A DNA stretch of 64,000 nucleotides, from the NCBI GenBank assembly GCA_963730115.1, contig CAVSQM010000004.1, positions 124,001 through 188,000 of the forward strand. Direction: 5' to 3'. The notes under the pieces are model-generated. The model saw only the letters and a program-made list of their open reading frames with translations, ran no database searches and was not told the DNA's origin. This document shows, piece after piece, positions 1-9,186 of this stretch. This DNA is from DASQFQ01 sp963730115. GTDB taxonomy: Bacteria; Actinomycetota; Thermoleophilia; Solirubrobacterales; Solirubrobacteraceae. Each line of letters starts with the position of its first letter. Positions within the stretch are counted from its first letter, which is position 1. Made by a program: the position numbers and the translations under genes.

Positions 1-44
1 TGCCTCGCAGGCGAAACCTCGATCTCTATCCCCCCGACCTCAGC

Positions 45-64
45 GGCCCGCCACCTGGCGGGCC
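45..64 (-). terminator. Hairpin after the DUF3089 gene
   Basis: An 8-bp perfect stem (45-52 pairs with 57-64) with a 4-nt loop lies just beyond the inferred stop of the minus-strand DUF3089 gene at 74-76. There is no T-run after it, so it would be a GC-rich, L-shaped terminator of the kind common in actinomycetes. The function is inferred from position. Confidence 0.5.
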
Positions 65-73
65 GTTGTGCGT

Positions 74-1213
74 TCAGCGGGAGGCGCGGATCTGGCGCCG
101 CAGGATCTCGACGAGCTCGCCCTGGGCGATGTTGGCGTCGACGAGGTGGAGGCCCCAGTCCGCGCGTGGGCGACGGCCTCGGTACCGGTGTGGGCGGCAC
201 GGAGGCGATCCGCAGCACGTGCGCGCCGCCGGCCCGCGAGCAGCGGCCGGTGAAGGCGCCGTCGGCCTGCACGAACGTCGTCGAGGGCGTCGGCCACTGG
301 AGCCCCAGCACCGAGATCCCGGCGGCGATCAGCGTGCCGGGCGCGAACGGCGCGCTCGGGACCACCGTGGTGAGGGGCCTGCTGCGGTTGCGGCGCAGCG
401 AGGCGGGGTTGGTGCAGACGGGTTCGAGGTTGGGACCCTCCGGCAGCCCGAGGAAGCTGGCGAGCGCGGCTCGCGCCGCGCCCGAAGATCGCCGAGCTCC
501 GGCGGCGTCTCGCCGAACGTGCTGAACGCGAGCACGCAGGAGAGCTGGGTCGCCCGCCGGCAGGTGCGAACGTGGCGGAACGTGCCGCCGCGGTCCGATC
601 CCTTGCGGACGGTGACGTCGCCGCCGAGCAGGATCGCCGAGACCATCCGGCGGCGCACGGCGGGGCGGTGGTCGACGCGTCGCCGGATGAGCCGCTGCAG
701 GTGATAGCTGCCCTGCGAGTGGCCGAGGAGGACGAACCCGCGCTTGCGGCCGATCCGCCGCAGGAACGTGTCGAAGGCCTCCTCGACGTCGCCGTAGGCG
801 GTCCGGTAGTCGCCGCGCGTCGTCCTCCCCGCCTGCAGCGCCGGGACGGTGGCCTGCCGGTACAGCGGCGCGTAGACCCGGCAGTGCTGCGAGAAGCGCG
901 CGGCCTGGTAGAGCGCGATCGAGCGGACCTCGGGGTCGGCCCGCTTCGTCGCGAGCCGGGTCTGCTGGTTGGAGACCGTGGGATAGACGTAGAAGCAGTC
1001 GACGCCGCGGTCGCGGCCGCGGCGGGGGGTGAACCGACGGGTCTGCACGTCCCAGCTCCGGTAGCTCGTCGTGCTCAGGCTCGGCCGGCACGGGTCGTCG
1101 GCCCGGGCGACGCCCGGGCCGCACAGCCATTTCGTCGCGGCCGGTGCGCTGCCGGCGGCGCCCAGCGCAGCGGTGAGCGTGACGGCCGCCAGCGCGGCGG
1201 CGCGGGCGATCAC
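74..1213 (-). CDS. DUF3089 family alpha/beta hydrolase (frame breaks near the C-terminus)
   Basis: This is a predicted secreted or periplasmic alpha/beta-hydrolase of the DUF3089 family. It has an N-terminal signal peptide (about 25 residues, ending in an APA-type site), the family's FYVYPT segment, and the nucleophile elbow GHSQGS. The reading frame starting at GTG 1213 is intact to about position 495. Family-like sequence then continues in another frame (SFLGLPEG, then the LQWPTP region) and returns to the first frame near 155-190, ending DWGLHLVD...RRQ and a stop at 74. The gene is therefore full length but broken by compensating indels, either sequencing errors or recent decay. The GTG start overlaps the stop of the upstream GH3 gene by 4 bases (GTGA), so the two are probably co-translated. 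The natural substrate is unknown. Confidence 0.75.
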
Positions 1214-3360
1214 GAACCGTTGGCTTCGGCGAGGATCTCGTCGAGCTCGGTGTCGTCGAGCGCGCCGAGCATGACGAGCTTGGCGATCGGCATGTCGGCC
1301 ACGAACGCGTTGAGCATCTCCGAGTCGCCCGTCGACGGGAGCAGGGGCACGCGGGCCATCGCCGCCTCGACCCGCTCGCGGGCGGCGGGGTCGGCCAGCC
1401 AGTCGCGCAGCGGGGTGAGGCGGTCGAACGGGATCCGCGGGGCGTCGGGGAGCTCGAGCGTGACGGTCGCCTGCAGGCGGATGTCGCGCGACGACGCGCC
1501 GACGAGGATGTCGAACTCACCGCTGTCGGTCCGCCAGGCGGCGACGCGGGTGTCGTAGGAGGCGAAGTCACGGGGCTCGAGCGTGAAGCTGACCTCGCGC
1601 TGCTCGCCCGGCTCGAGCGCCGGCTTCGCGAACGCCCGGAGCTCCTTGTCGGGGCGGGTCAGGCGCGGGGCGCGCTCGCGCACGTAGAGCTGGACCACCT
1701 CGGCCCCGGCACGCTCCCCGGTGTTGCGCACCTGGAGCGTCACGGTCAGGCCGTCGACGTGCAGCCCGGAGTACTCGAAGCTCGTGTAGGAGAGGCCGTG
1801 GCCGAACGCGAACAGCGGCTCGATCCCGCGCGCGTCGTAGTGGCGGTAGCCGGTGAACAGGCGGTCGGTGAAGTGGCTGCGGCGGTCGCCGTCGGTCGGG
1901 AAGTCGAGGTGGGCGGGCGTGTCGGCGAGCCGGACCGGGAACGTCTCCGCGAGCCGGCCCGCGGGGTTGACGCGGCCGAGCAGCACGTCGGCGATCGCGC
2001 CGCCGCCGGCCTGGCCGCCGAGCCACGCCTCGACGATCGCGGGAGCCCGCTCCGCCCACGGCATGGCGACCGCCGAGCCGTTGACCAGCACCACGACGGT
2101 GTTCGGCTGGACGTCGAGGACGGCGTCGACGAGCGCGTTGTGGCTCGCGGGCAGGTCGATGTGCTCGCGGTCGACGCCCTCGGTCTCGTAGGACGGCGGC
2201 AGGCCGACGCAGACGACGGCGAGGCCGGCGGCGCGGGCCGCCTCCTGGGCCTCGGTGATGTCCTCGCGCGCGTAGGCGACGTGCGGGAGCTCGTCGTGGA
2301 GGGTCTCGAGCCGCGTGGGCTTGACCTGGGAGCTGCCCGCGCCCTGATAGCGCGGCTCCGTGGCGAAGCTGCCGATCAGCGCGATGTTGTCGTCAGCGAG
2401 CGGGAGGAGCGCGCCGTCGTTCTTGAGCAGGACGATGCCGTCGGCGGCGGCGCGCCGTGCGAGGCGATGGTTGGCGTCGAGGTCGGCGGGTCCGGCGGGC
2501 TCCGCGGTCGCGCGCTCGATGAGGGTCAGCAGCTCGCCGGCGAGCTCGTCCAGGCGGGCCTCGTCGAGCCGGCCGTCGCGCACCGCGTCGATGACGTGCT
2601 GCGCCGTCGGCGACCCTGGCATCTGCAGGTGCAGGCCGGCGTCGATCGACGCGACGCGGTCGTTGACGGCGAGCCAGTCCGACATCACGATCCCGCTGAA
2701 GCCCCACTCCTCGATCAGGATCTCGCGCAGCAGGCGCCGGCTCTCGACGCAGTACTCGCCGTTGAGGCGGTTGTAGGACGCCATCACCGACCACGGGTCG
2801 GACTCGCGCACGGCGATCTCGAACGGGCGCAGGTAGACCTCGCGCAACGTTCGCTCGTCGACGATCGAGTCCACGTACATCCGGCCCGTCTCGTGCTCGT
2901 TCGCGACCAGGTGCTTCAGGCAGGCGCCGACGCCCCGCTCCTGCAGCCCGCGCACGAACGCGGCCGCCATCCGCCCGCTGAGCACGGCATCCTCGGAGAA
3001 GTACTCGAAGTTGCGCCCGGCGAGCGGGCTCCGCTTCAGGTTGATCCCCGGGCCGAGCAGCACGCCGACCCCTTCGGCACGGCACTCGTCGGCGATCGCG
3101 CCCGCCACTTGCTCGACGAGCGCGACGTCCCACGTCGCGGCGAGCGACGACTCCGTCGGGAAGCACGTCGCCGGCTCGGTGTTGGTCAGGCTCATGTCGT
3201 CCGACGCGCGCAGCTTGCGCAGGCCGGTCGGCCCGTCCGAGAGCCAGACGGAGGGGATGCCGAGCCGCTCGACCGGCACGGTCGTCCACGCGTCGCGGCC
3301 GACGGTCAGCGCCGCCTTCTCCTCCAGGGTCAGCTGAGCGAGCAGCCCGTCCGCCTCCAC
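1210..3360 (-). CDS. Glycoside hydrolase family 3 beta-glucosidase-like enzyme
   Basis: This GH3 enzyme would hydrolyse terminal beta-glucosides or xylosides with retention of configuration. The 716 residues contain the GH3 N-terminal barrel (about 30-300), including KHLVANEHE (149-157), which binds substrate, and the nucleophile aspartate D228 in VMSDW. The GH3 C-terminal alpha/beta domain follows (GSFA, then GAGSSQV), then a fibronectin-III-like domain with GHGLSYT and VQLYVRE. No signal peptide is visible, so it is probably cytosolic and acts on imported oligosaccharides or glycosylated natural products. The start is GTG at 3360. It lies directly upstream of the DUF3089 hydrolase with a 4-base overlap. 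The exact sugar specificity cannot be read from sequence. Confidence 0.9.
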   Translation of the reverse strand: MEADGLLAQLTLEEKAALTVGRDAWTTVPVERLGIPSVWLSDGPTGLRKLRASDDMSLTNTEPATCFPTESSLAATWDVALVEQVAGAIADECRAEGVGVLLGPGINLKRSPLAGRNFEYFSEDAVLSGRMAAAFVRGLQERGVGACLKHLVANEHETGRMYVDSIVDERTLREVYLRPFEIAVRESDPWSVMASYNRLNGEYCVESRRLLREILIEEWGFSGIVMSDWLAVNDRVASIDAGLHLQMPGSPTAQHVIDAVRDGRLDEARLDELAGELLTLIERATAEPAGPADLDANHRLARRAAADGIVLLKNDGALLPLADDNIALIGSFATEPRYQGAGSSQVKPTRLETLHDELPHVAYAREDITEAQEAARAAGLAVVCVGLPPSYETEGVDREHIDLPASHNALVDAVLDVQPNTVVVLVNGSAVAMPWAERAPAIVEAWLGGQAGGGAIADVLLGRVNPAGRLAETFPVRLADTPAHLDFPTDGDRRSHFTDRLFTGYRHYDARGIEPLFAFGHGLSYTSFEYSGLHVDGLTVTLQVRNTGERAGAEVVQLYVRERAPRLTRPDKELRAFAKPALEPGEQREVSFTLEPRDFASYDTRVAAWRTDSGEFDILVGASSRDIRLQATVTLELPDAPRIPFDRLTPLRDWLADPAARERVEAAMARVPLLPSTGDSEMLNAFVADMPIAKLVMLGALDDTELDEILAEANGS

Positions 3361-3452
3361 GCGGCGGAGTATTCCAGCGGCGTACGCGCGATGAATCTCG
3401 CCGCCGCGCAGAGTCTCTTGTCCGACGCTGAACTCGACTCAGGAGTGGACCG

Positions 3453-3782
3453 ATGACCAATTCCGACCTCGCCCGTGCCAGCTACGAGGCGTACGTGAAC
3501 GACGACCGGCCGGCGATCGAGGCCCTGCTGGCCGATGACTTCCGGTTCTGGAGCCCGCAGGACGACGAGCTCGACCGCATCACCTACCTCGAGCGCTGCT
3601 GGCCGAACCACGAGCACCTCAAGGCGTTCGACGTCAAGCGCCTCTACGAGCACGGCGACGAGGTCGTCCTGACCTACGAGGCCGAGCGGACGGACGGCTC
3701 GCGCTTCCGCAACACCGAGGTCCTGACCTTCGAGGGCGGGAAGCTGAAGCAGGCGGAGGTGTACTTCGGCTGGAACCTTTAG
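3453..3782 (+). CDS. SnoaL-like / NTF2-fold small protein
   Basis: This 109-residue protein has the SnoaL-like (NTF2-fold) pattern: an N-terminal helix with LARASYEAYVNDD, a pocket segment with LLADDFRFWSP, and C-terminal strands with VLTFEGGKL. Such proteins bind small molecules or act as isomerases or cyclases, but the family name gives no substrate. A GGAG ribosome site lies about 9 nt before the ATG. It is followed after 5 bases by a cupin gene on the same strand, so the pair is probably an operon. It is divergent from the GH3 gene across about 90 bp. Confidence 0.8.
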   Translation: MTNSDLARASYEAYVNDDRPAIEALLADDFRFWSPQDDELDRITYLERCWPNHEHLKAFDVKRLYEHGDEVVLTYEAERTDGSRFRNTEVLTFEGGKLKQAEVYFGWNL

Positions 3783-3787
3783 GGGCG

Positions 3788-4177
3788 ATGCCCGCCCCGT
3801 ACACCCATCTCCGCCTGCTGGACGTCGAGGACGCCGCGCCCGCCAACGGGTTCGGCGAGCGCTGGGAGGCGCGCGTCGCGCGCACGCCGCTCGGCGCCGA
3901 GCAGACGGGCGTGACCCATTTCCGCCTGCGGCCCGGGAAGCGGAGCCCGTTCACCCACCGCCACGCTCGCGCCGAGGAGATCTACGTGATCCTCGGCGGG
4001 AGCGGGCGGGTCAAGCTCGACGACGAGATCGCGGACGTCGCGCCGCTCGACGCGATCCGCATCGCGCCGGAGGTCGCGCGCGCGTTCGAGGCCGGTCCGG
4101 ACGGCCTCGAGTTCCTCGCCTTCGGGCCGCATCATGAGGCCGACGGGGTGCCCGTCGAGGACCCCTGGACGCAGTGA
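3788..4177 (+). CDS. Cupin-domain protein
   Basis: This is a single-domain cupin of 129 residues. The first cupin motif shows as PFTHRHARAEEIYVILGGSG, with the usual two histidines and a glutamate as metal ligands, and the second motif follows around the DAIRIAPEVARAFEAG segment. It would be a small cytosolic beta-barrel, either a metal-dependent enzyme or a sensor of unknown ligand. It has a paralogue at 9187-9618 that shares GSGR(A/V)KLDDE and RAFEAGPDGL-type segments. It sits 5 bases after the SnoaL-like gene and before the NYN-domain gene. Confidence 0.85.
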   Translation: MPAPYTHLRLLDVEDAAPANGFGERWEARVARTPLGAEQTGVTHFRLRPGKRSPFTHRHARAEEIYVILGGSGRVKLDDEIADVAPLDAIRIAPEVARAFEAGPDGLEFLAFGPHHEADGVPVEDPWTQ

Positions 4178-4210
4178 GCGTCCGCTGGATGCTTGCGCGA
4201 GGATGCAGCG

Positions 4211-4939
4211 GTGACCACCACCGACGCCACTCGACTCGCCGTGCTGATCGACTCGGACAACACCACGGCGAGCCTCACCACGGAGCTGCTCCAGGAGATC
4301 GCGACCTTCGGGACGCCGACGGTAAAGCGGGCGTACGGCGACTGGACCACGCAGGCCCTCGTCCGCTGGAAGGAGGAGTTGCTGCGCCACGCGATCCAGC
4401 CGATGCAGCAGTTCGCCTACACCACCGGCAAGAACTCGACCGACTCCGCGCTGATCATCGACGCGATGGATCTGCTCTACGCCGGGAACCTGGAGGGCTT
4501 CGTCATCGTCTCGAGCGACAGCGACTTCACCCGGCTGGCGACGAGGCTGCGCGAGTCGGGCATGACCGTCTACGGGATCGGGCGCCGCAACACTCCCGAG
4601 GCGTTCGTCGCAGCGTGCGACCGGTTCGTCTATCTCGACCTGCTGGGTGAAAAGCCGCATCCGCCAGCGCAGCGAGCCGGCGACGACGGCAACCTGAAGC
4701 AGATCCTGTCGACGGCGATCACGAGTACGTCGAAGGACGACGGCTGGTCCCATCTCGGCGAGGTCGGGAGCTACCTGAGCAAGAGCAATGCCGCGTTCGA
4801 CCCGCGGGACTACGGCCACACCAAGCTCGGTGAGCTGGTCCGTGCGGAGTCCTACGTCGACGTCGACGACGTGCCCGGCCCGACCGGGATAAGCCAGCTG
4901 CGGGTGCGACTCAAGCCACCGGCGCGCAAGCGGGGCTAG
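4211..4939 (+). CDS. NYN-domain (LabA/DUF88-like) protein with OST-HTH/LOTUS domain
   Basis: The N-terminal half (about residues 10-145) is a NYN/PIN-like nuclease fold: VLIDSDN at the start with acidic residues, then TDSALIIDAMD and VSSDSDFTRL, the spaced aspartates that bind metal in this family. The C-terminal part (about 160-235) resembles an OST-HTH (LOTUS) RNA-binding winged helix, with WSHLGEVGSYL and YGHTKLGELV. It is likely an RNA-processing or RNA-decay factor; the target is unknown. I chose GTG 4211 because GAGGA lies 9 nt upstream; a TTG at 4193 would add 6 residues. It ends tail to tail with the next gene, sharing the tetranucleotide CTAG. Confidence 0.85.
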   Translation: MTTTDATRLAVLIDSDNTTASLTTELLQEIATFGTPTVKRAYGDWTTQALVRWKEELLRHAIQPMQQFAYTTGKNSTDSALIIDAMDLLYAGNLEGFVIVSSDSDFTRLATRLRESGMTVYGIGRRNTPEAFVAACDRFVYLDLLGEKPHPPAQRAGDDGNLKQILSTAITSTSKDDGWSHLGEVGSYLSKSNAAFDPRDYGHTKLGELVRAESYVDVDDVPGPTGISQLRVRLKPPARKRG

Positions 4940-5418
4940 GACAGCACCTCGCGGAGGCTGTCGAGCATCTTCTGCTCGCCTTCGCTGACGCGTTCGGCGT
5001 GGAAGCCCATGAAGCCGCCCTCCTTGGCGGCGTTCGCGGCCTCCTGCGCCGTGTCCAGCAACCATTGGCGGATCGCGGCGGCGTCCTCCGGCGAGGCCTT
5101 CTCCGCGACGACGCGGTTGACGTCGCCGAGCTCGCCGAGGATCTCGACGCCCGCGGTCGCGCCGCTGCTGGGCTTGAACCCGCCGAGCGGGTTCTTGCGC
5201 TGGCCGGCGTCGGCCACGACCTCGCGTGACAGCGCGCCCACGAGCTCGCCACGGTCGCCGCTTTCGGCGGAGCGGACGGTCTTGAGCGTCGCCGCGGTCT
5301 CCTTGACGGCTTCGATCGGGCCGCCGGGGTCGGCGAGCGAGATCGCCATGCCGGCGACGAACGGCGCGCGCTTGAGGCGCGCCCACTCCTCTTCGGTGAA
5401 GTCGGTCTTAGATGTCAT
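4936..5418 (-). CDS. Conserved hypothetical protein
   Basis: This is a 160-residue soluble, acidic, mostly helical protein. The N-terminal segment EEEWARLKRAPFVAGMAISLADPGG has the look of a conserved family seen in actinomycetes and other bacteria, but I cannot assign a function. A strong ribosome site (GAGGAGGAA) precedes the ATG. No signal peptide or membrane segment is visible. Its stop shares CTAG with the stop of the NYN gene on the opposite strand. Confidence 0.75.
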   Translation of the reverse strand: MTSKTDFTEEEWARLKRAPFVAGMAISLADPGGPIEAVKETAATLKTVRSAESGDRGELVGALSREVVADAGQRKNPLGGFKPSSGATAGVEILGELGDVNRVVAEKASPEDAAAIRQWLLDTAQEAANAAKEGGFMGFHAERVSEGEQKMLDSLREVLS

Positions 5419-5434
5419 CAGTTCCTCCTCGGGC

Positions 5435-6052
5435 TCAGTCAGGGCAGCCTACGCGGGGGCGCACTTGAAGGCGCTCCCGTGCGGACGCGGCGATCGCTCG
5501 CACCTCGATCGGGTGGCAGGCGGCGCGGATCGGCAGCTCGACGATGAAGGCACGGAACGCCGTGGAGAGCCCGGCCTTCCCGGCCAGGCCGCGGTCCACC
5601 GGGAGCACGGCGCCGACCGCGCGACCGCTCCGGTGGTACGCGACGAGGCGACGGGTCGAGGCCGGCGCCGTCCCCCAGATCACCAGCTCGTAGCCGCGGA
5701 CCGCCTGGCGCGGGACCTCCGCGGCGAAGATCCGGAGCCCTCCGAGCGCCGACTCCGAGCCGCACCTCGCCGGGATGTAGATCCCCAGACGGCCGCGCCC
5801 GCGGTAGGAGGGGTTGAAGCACACCTGGTCCCTGCCTCCGATCCGTTCGCGCGTCGCGCTGAGCTCGACCGGCCTGCCGCTCACCCCGAGCCGCACGCAG
5901 CCGATGATCGCGATCCGGCCGTCAGCGGCTCGAGGCACGAAGTAGCCCGGCGCCCGCCCTCGCTCGCACGACGGGGTCACGATCGTGCGGGCTTCCCCGC
6001 AGGCTGCGAGGAGCGCGAAGAACGCGAGCAGAGGACCGGCGAGCGAGCCCAC
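5435..6052 (-). CDS. Putative secreted lipoprotein of unknown function
   Basis: This 205-residue protein starts with a short hydrophobic leader ending in the lipobox LAAC at about residues 15-18, so it is probably lipid-anchored on the outer face of the membrane. The rest is a beta-rich, cysteine-containing domain (five or more Cys after the lipobox, e.g. IIGCVRLG, QVCFNP, ARCGSE). It matches no family I recognise. It lies between the GH38 gene and a hypothetical gene, all on the minus strand; no functional link is evident. Confidence 0.65.
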   Translation of the reverse strand: MGSLAGPLLAFFALLAACGEARTIVTPSCERGRAPGYFVPRAADGRIAIIGCVRLGVSGRPVELSATRERIGGRDQVCFNPSYRGRGRLGIYIPARCGSESALGGLRIFAAEVPRQAVRGYELVIWGTAPASTRRLVAYHRSGRAVGAVLPVDRGLAGKAGLSTAFRAFIVELPIRAACHPIEVRAIAASARERLQVRPRVGCPD

Positions 6053-6060
6053 GCATCCGA

Positions 6061-8973
6061 CTACGCGCCCGCCCGGCCCAGAGGTCCGGCCAGCTCGAGG
6101 GTCACGATCTCGAACGGGCGGTAGGGGATCGTGACCTCGGCGCCGCTGACGTCCGCGGGCGCGAGGCGATCCTCGAGCAGGTTGGTGAACCAGGCGCCGG
6201 CGAACGGCACGCCGACGCGCAGCCGCGCCGTGCCGCGGCCGCCGTGCGCCTCGTAGAGCCGGACGATCAGCCCGTCACCGTCCTCGGCCGGCTTCACGGT
6301 GTCGACGAGCAGCCCCGCCGTGTCGGTCGAGAACCACGATCCCGGCTCCGCCTCGCCCTCCCCCAGCAGCAGCGGCGCGTTGAAGCGCAGCGCCTCGGCC
6401 GTCACGCCGCCGTCCTGCCAGCCGCCGGCGTGCGGGAAGACGGCGAACGCGAGCGTGTGCTCGCCGACGTCGGCCTGCGGGTCGGGCCAGCGCGGGGAGC
6501 GCAGCAGCGTCATCCGCATCTCCTGGCCGAGCGTCGACCAGCCGTAGGTCGCCGCGGACAGCAGCGCGACGCCGAAGCCGTGCTCGGAGAGATCGGCGAA
6601 GCGGTGGCCGGGCACCTCGTACTGGGCGGCGTCGCGGCGGGTCGAGAAGTGCGTCGGGCGCTCGACGACGCCGAACTGCATCTCGTAGGTCGCCCGTGGC
6701 GCGCGCACGGCGACCGGGAAGCGCACCTTCAGCGCCTTCCGCTCCTCGTGCCAGGAGATCGCGCAGTGGAACTCGAGCCGGCCGGCCTCGGCGTCGAGCC
6801 GCACCGTCTGGCGCATGCGGCTGCGCTCGCCGATCGGCCGCTCGAAGGCGATCTCGGCGCGCAGCGGGTCGTCGAGCACGACCTCGGCGCTCGTGGCCGG
6901 CGGGCAGTCGGCGCGGGTCTCGAGGTGGAACGGGTCGAGGTCCCACGCCTCGAAGTCCGTCGGGCGGTCGTCGTAGAGCTCGAGCACGTTGCCGGGCGCT
7001 TCCATCGCCTCGCGGCCGCCGAGCACCAGCGAGCGGAGCGTGCCGTCGCGGCCGAGCGTGGCGCGGAGGACACCGTTGTCGAGGACGAAGCCGTCGTTCG
7101 TCGCGTCCACGTGCACCGCCCCGCGCGGCTCGCAGAATCCTCCGGTGCCGCACGGCGGGGCCTCGGCGAAGCGGAGCCCGTCGACCACCTCGCGCCGCGC
7201 GACCCCGGCGGTGTTGACGACCGGGCCGGCGACGAGCCGATCCCGCACCGCGCCCGCCGCCGCCTCGACCTCGGCCAGGTCCTGCTCCGCGCGCACGTGG
7301 ACCTCGCCGATCGACGAGCCCGGCAGGATGTCGTGGAAGTGGTTGAGCAGGAGCGTCTGCCACGCGCTCTCGAGCCCGGCCGGCTCGCCGGCCACGGCGG
7401 CGAGCAGCTCGGCGTCGTGCAGTGCGCGCTCGGCGCGGCGGCTCGCGCGCTTCGTGCGCGCCTGCGTCGTGTAGGTGCCGCGGTGGTACTCGAGGTAGAG
7501 CTCGCCGACCACCTCGGGCCAGTCGTCGCCGGCGAGCTCGCGGAAGAACGCCTCCGGCTCGCCGATCCTCGTGCGCGGGACGTCCTGCAGGTCCTCGACG
7601 CGCGCGAGCGTCTCGAGCATCTCGGCCGTCGGGCCGCCGCCGCCGTCGCCCCAGCCGAACACGAGCAGGCTGCTCGCCGACCGCTCGTGGTCCTTGAAGT
7701 CGCGCGCGGCGCGGCGCAGCTCGGGCACGGTCGCCTCGGCGTTGTAGGTGTCGGCGGGCGGGAAGTGCGCGAGCACGGACGAGCCGTCGATGCCGACCCA
7801 GCGGAAGGTGTGGTGCTCGGGCGCCGTGTAGCGGTTCCAGGACAGCTTCTGGGTGAGGAAGCCGCTGATCCCGGCGCCGCGCATGAGCTGCGGGAGCTGG
7901 CCGTTGTAGCCGAACACGTCGGGGTTCCAGAACACCTCGGCGCGGTGGCCGAACTCGCGCTCGAAGAAGCGCTGGCCGTAGAGGAACTGCCGCACGAGCG
8001 ACTCGCCCGCCGGGAGGTTGCAGTCGGGCTCGATCCAGGTGCCGCCGACCGGGAGCCACTGGCCCTGCTCGGCGCGCTCCTTGATCCGCGCGTACAGCCC
8101 GGGCTCGCGGTCGCGGATCCACGCGTACTGCTGCGCCTGCGAGCACGCGAAGCGGTAGTCGGGGTAGCGCTCCATGAGCCGCAGCTGGGTGGCGAAGCTG
8201 CGGACGCACTTGCGGTAGGTCTCCTCGAGCGGCCACAGCCAGGCGGTGTCGATGTGGGCGTGGCCGACCGCGGTGATCTCGTGCGTGCGCGTGCCGTTGC
8301 GGCGGGTCAGCAGCGGGGCGAGGATCGCGCGAGCGTCGTCCCACGTCGCGCGATCGTCGGGGTCGTAGACGTTGCAGAAGCGGTTGAGCTCGCGCAGGAG
8401 CTCACCGCGCCAGGCGTGGTCGGGCGGCGGCTCGTCCATCAGCGCGGCGAGCACGCCGAGGTCCTGCGCGAGCGCCCAGGCGGCAGCGTCGAAGCGGGCG
8501 AGCTCGCAGCGCTCGAGGCGGAAGGCGGGCGCGACCGGCTCCACCCGCTGCTCCGACGGGTTCAGCTCCGCCCACCCGAACAGGCCGCTGCAGGCGATCT
8601 CGACGCGGGCGCGGAGCGGTTGCCCGGCGGTCGCCGCGGGTGTGAGCATCGCGTCGGGCCGCTGGTGATCGACGCCGCTCACCAGCCCCTGCGCCGGCTC
8701 GCCGTCGAGCCACAGCGTCGCCTCCGAGTTGGTCACCAGCAGCAGGTCGACCTGCTCGCCCGCCCACGCCTCGGGCACGGCCGACTCGAGCTCGAGCCAC
8801 CACGTCGCCCACAGCGGCCCGAGCTCCATGCCGAGCTCGGCGTCGCGCTGCTCGCCGTCCGGGCCGATGATGCGCATCCGGTCAGGCGCGCACGTGTCGC
8901 CGTGCACGAGCGTCTTCGCGAGCCGCGCCACCTGGCGGACGCGCTCGCGCGTGTAGTCGGGATGGGCCGCCAC
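6061..8973 (-). CDS. Glycoside hydrolase family 38 alpha-mannosidase
   Basis: This 970-residue GH38 enzyme would remove alpha-linked mannose from oligosaccharides or glycans using zinc. An N-terminal galactose-binding-like region (about 1-225) precedes the catalytic domain. The zinc motif HAHID spans 238-242, and the catalytic nucleophile is D352 in WNPDVFGYNGQ. Further zinc ligands are in NHFHDILPGSS at about 575, and the C-terminal beta-sandwich domains run to the end. The length is normal for bacterial cytosolic class II mannosidases, and there is no signal peptide. The start is the ATG at 8973. It may work with the nearby GH3 enzyme on imported glycans, which is inference. Confidence 0.92.
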   Translation of the reverse strand: MAAHPDYTRERVRQVARLAKTLVHGDTCAPDRMRIIGPDGEQRDAELGMELGPLWATWWLELESAVPEAWAGEQVDLLLVTNSEATLWLDGEPAQGLVSGVDHQRPDAMLTPAATAGQPLRARVEIACSGLFGWAELNPSEQRVEPVAPAFRLERCELARFDAAAWALAQDLGVLAALMDEPPPDHAWRGELLRELNRFCNVYDPDDRATWDDARAILAPLLTRRNGTRTHEITAVGHAHIDTAWLWPLEETYRKCVRSFATQLRLMERYPDYRFACSQAQQYAWIRDREPGLYARIKERAEQGQWLPVGGTWIEPDCNLPAGESLVRQFLYGQRFFEREFGHRAEVFWNPDVFGYNGQLPQLMRGAGISGFLTQKLSWNRYTAPEHHTFRWVGIDGSSVLAHFPPADTYNAEATVPELRRAARDFKDHERSASSLLVFGWGDGGGGPTAEMLETLARVEDLQDVPRTRIGEPEAFFRELAGDDWPEVVGELYLEYHRGTYTTQARTKRASRRAERALHDAELLAAVAGEPAGLESAWQTLLLNHFHDILPGSSIGEVHVRAEQDLAEVEAAAGAVRDRLVAGPVVNTAGVARREVVDGLRFAEAPPCGTGGFCEPRGAVHVDATNDGFVLDNGVLRATLGRDGTLRSLVLGGREAMEAPGNVLELYDDRPTDFEAWDLDPFHLETRADCPPATSAEVVLDDPLRAEIAFERPIGERSRMRQTVRLDAEAGRLEFHCAISWHEERKALKVRFPVAVRAPRATYEMQFGVVERPTHFSTRRDAAQYEVPGHRFADLSEHGFGVALLSAATYGWSTLGQEMRMTLLRSPRWPDPQADVGEHTLAFAVFPHAGGWQDGGVTAEALRFNAPLLLGEGEAEPGSWFSTDTAGLLVDTVKPAEDGDGLIVRLYEAHGGRGTARLRVGVPFAGAWFTNLLEDRLAPADVSGAEVTIPYRPFEIVTLELAGPLGRAGA

Positions 8974-8998
8974 GGGCAGGCATGCTGCCAGGGCGAGG

Positions 8999-9181
8999 TC
9001 AGCGAGGTCGCTCGCCGACCCCGTACTCCCTGACGTCGGCGTCGACGAGCGCCTCGAGCTGGCCGTCGTCCGGGCCGGATCCGGGCGCCTCGCGAGCCGC
9101 GGTGACGACGGGGACGCACCCGTCGAGGTAGGCGTCGCGTCCGGCCGGATCGACGGTCAGGGCTCCTGCAACGATGATCAC
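8999..9181 (-). pseudogene. Antibiotic-biosynthesis-monooxygenase-like remnant (internal deletion)
   Basis: Read from GTG 9181, about 60 residues look like an ABM (ferredoxin-like) monooxygenase. The N-terminal strand VIIVAGALTVDP, helix GRDAYLDGC and C-terminal GPDDGQLEAL...DVREYGV fit the family. The central 30-40 residues that normally carry the domain's middle strands and helix are absent: TAAREAPG joins directly to SGPDDG. The domain is normally about 90-100 residues, so this looks like an in-frame internal deletion leaving a nonfunctional remnant. It is divergent from, and almost abuts, the cupin at 9187. Confidence 0.5.
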
Positions 9182-9186
9182 CGGGC

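Noticed and set aside
6244..9033. Long plus-strand frame opposite the alpha-mannosidase
   Set aside because: Arg/Val/Glu-rich shadow without motifs. The minus strand has HAHID and the WNPD nucleophile.
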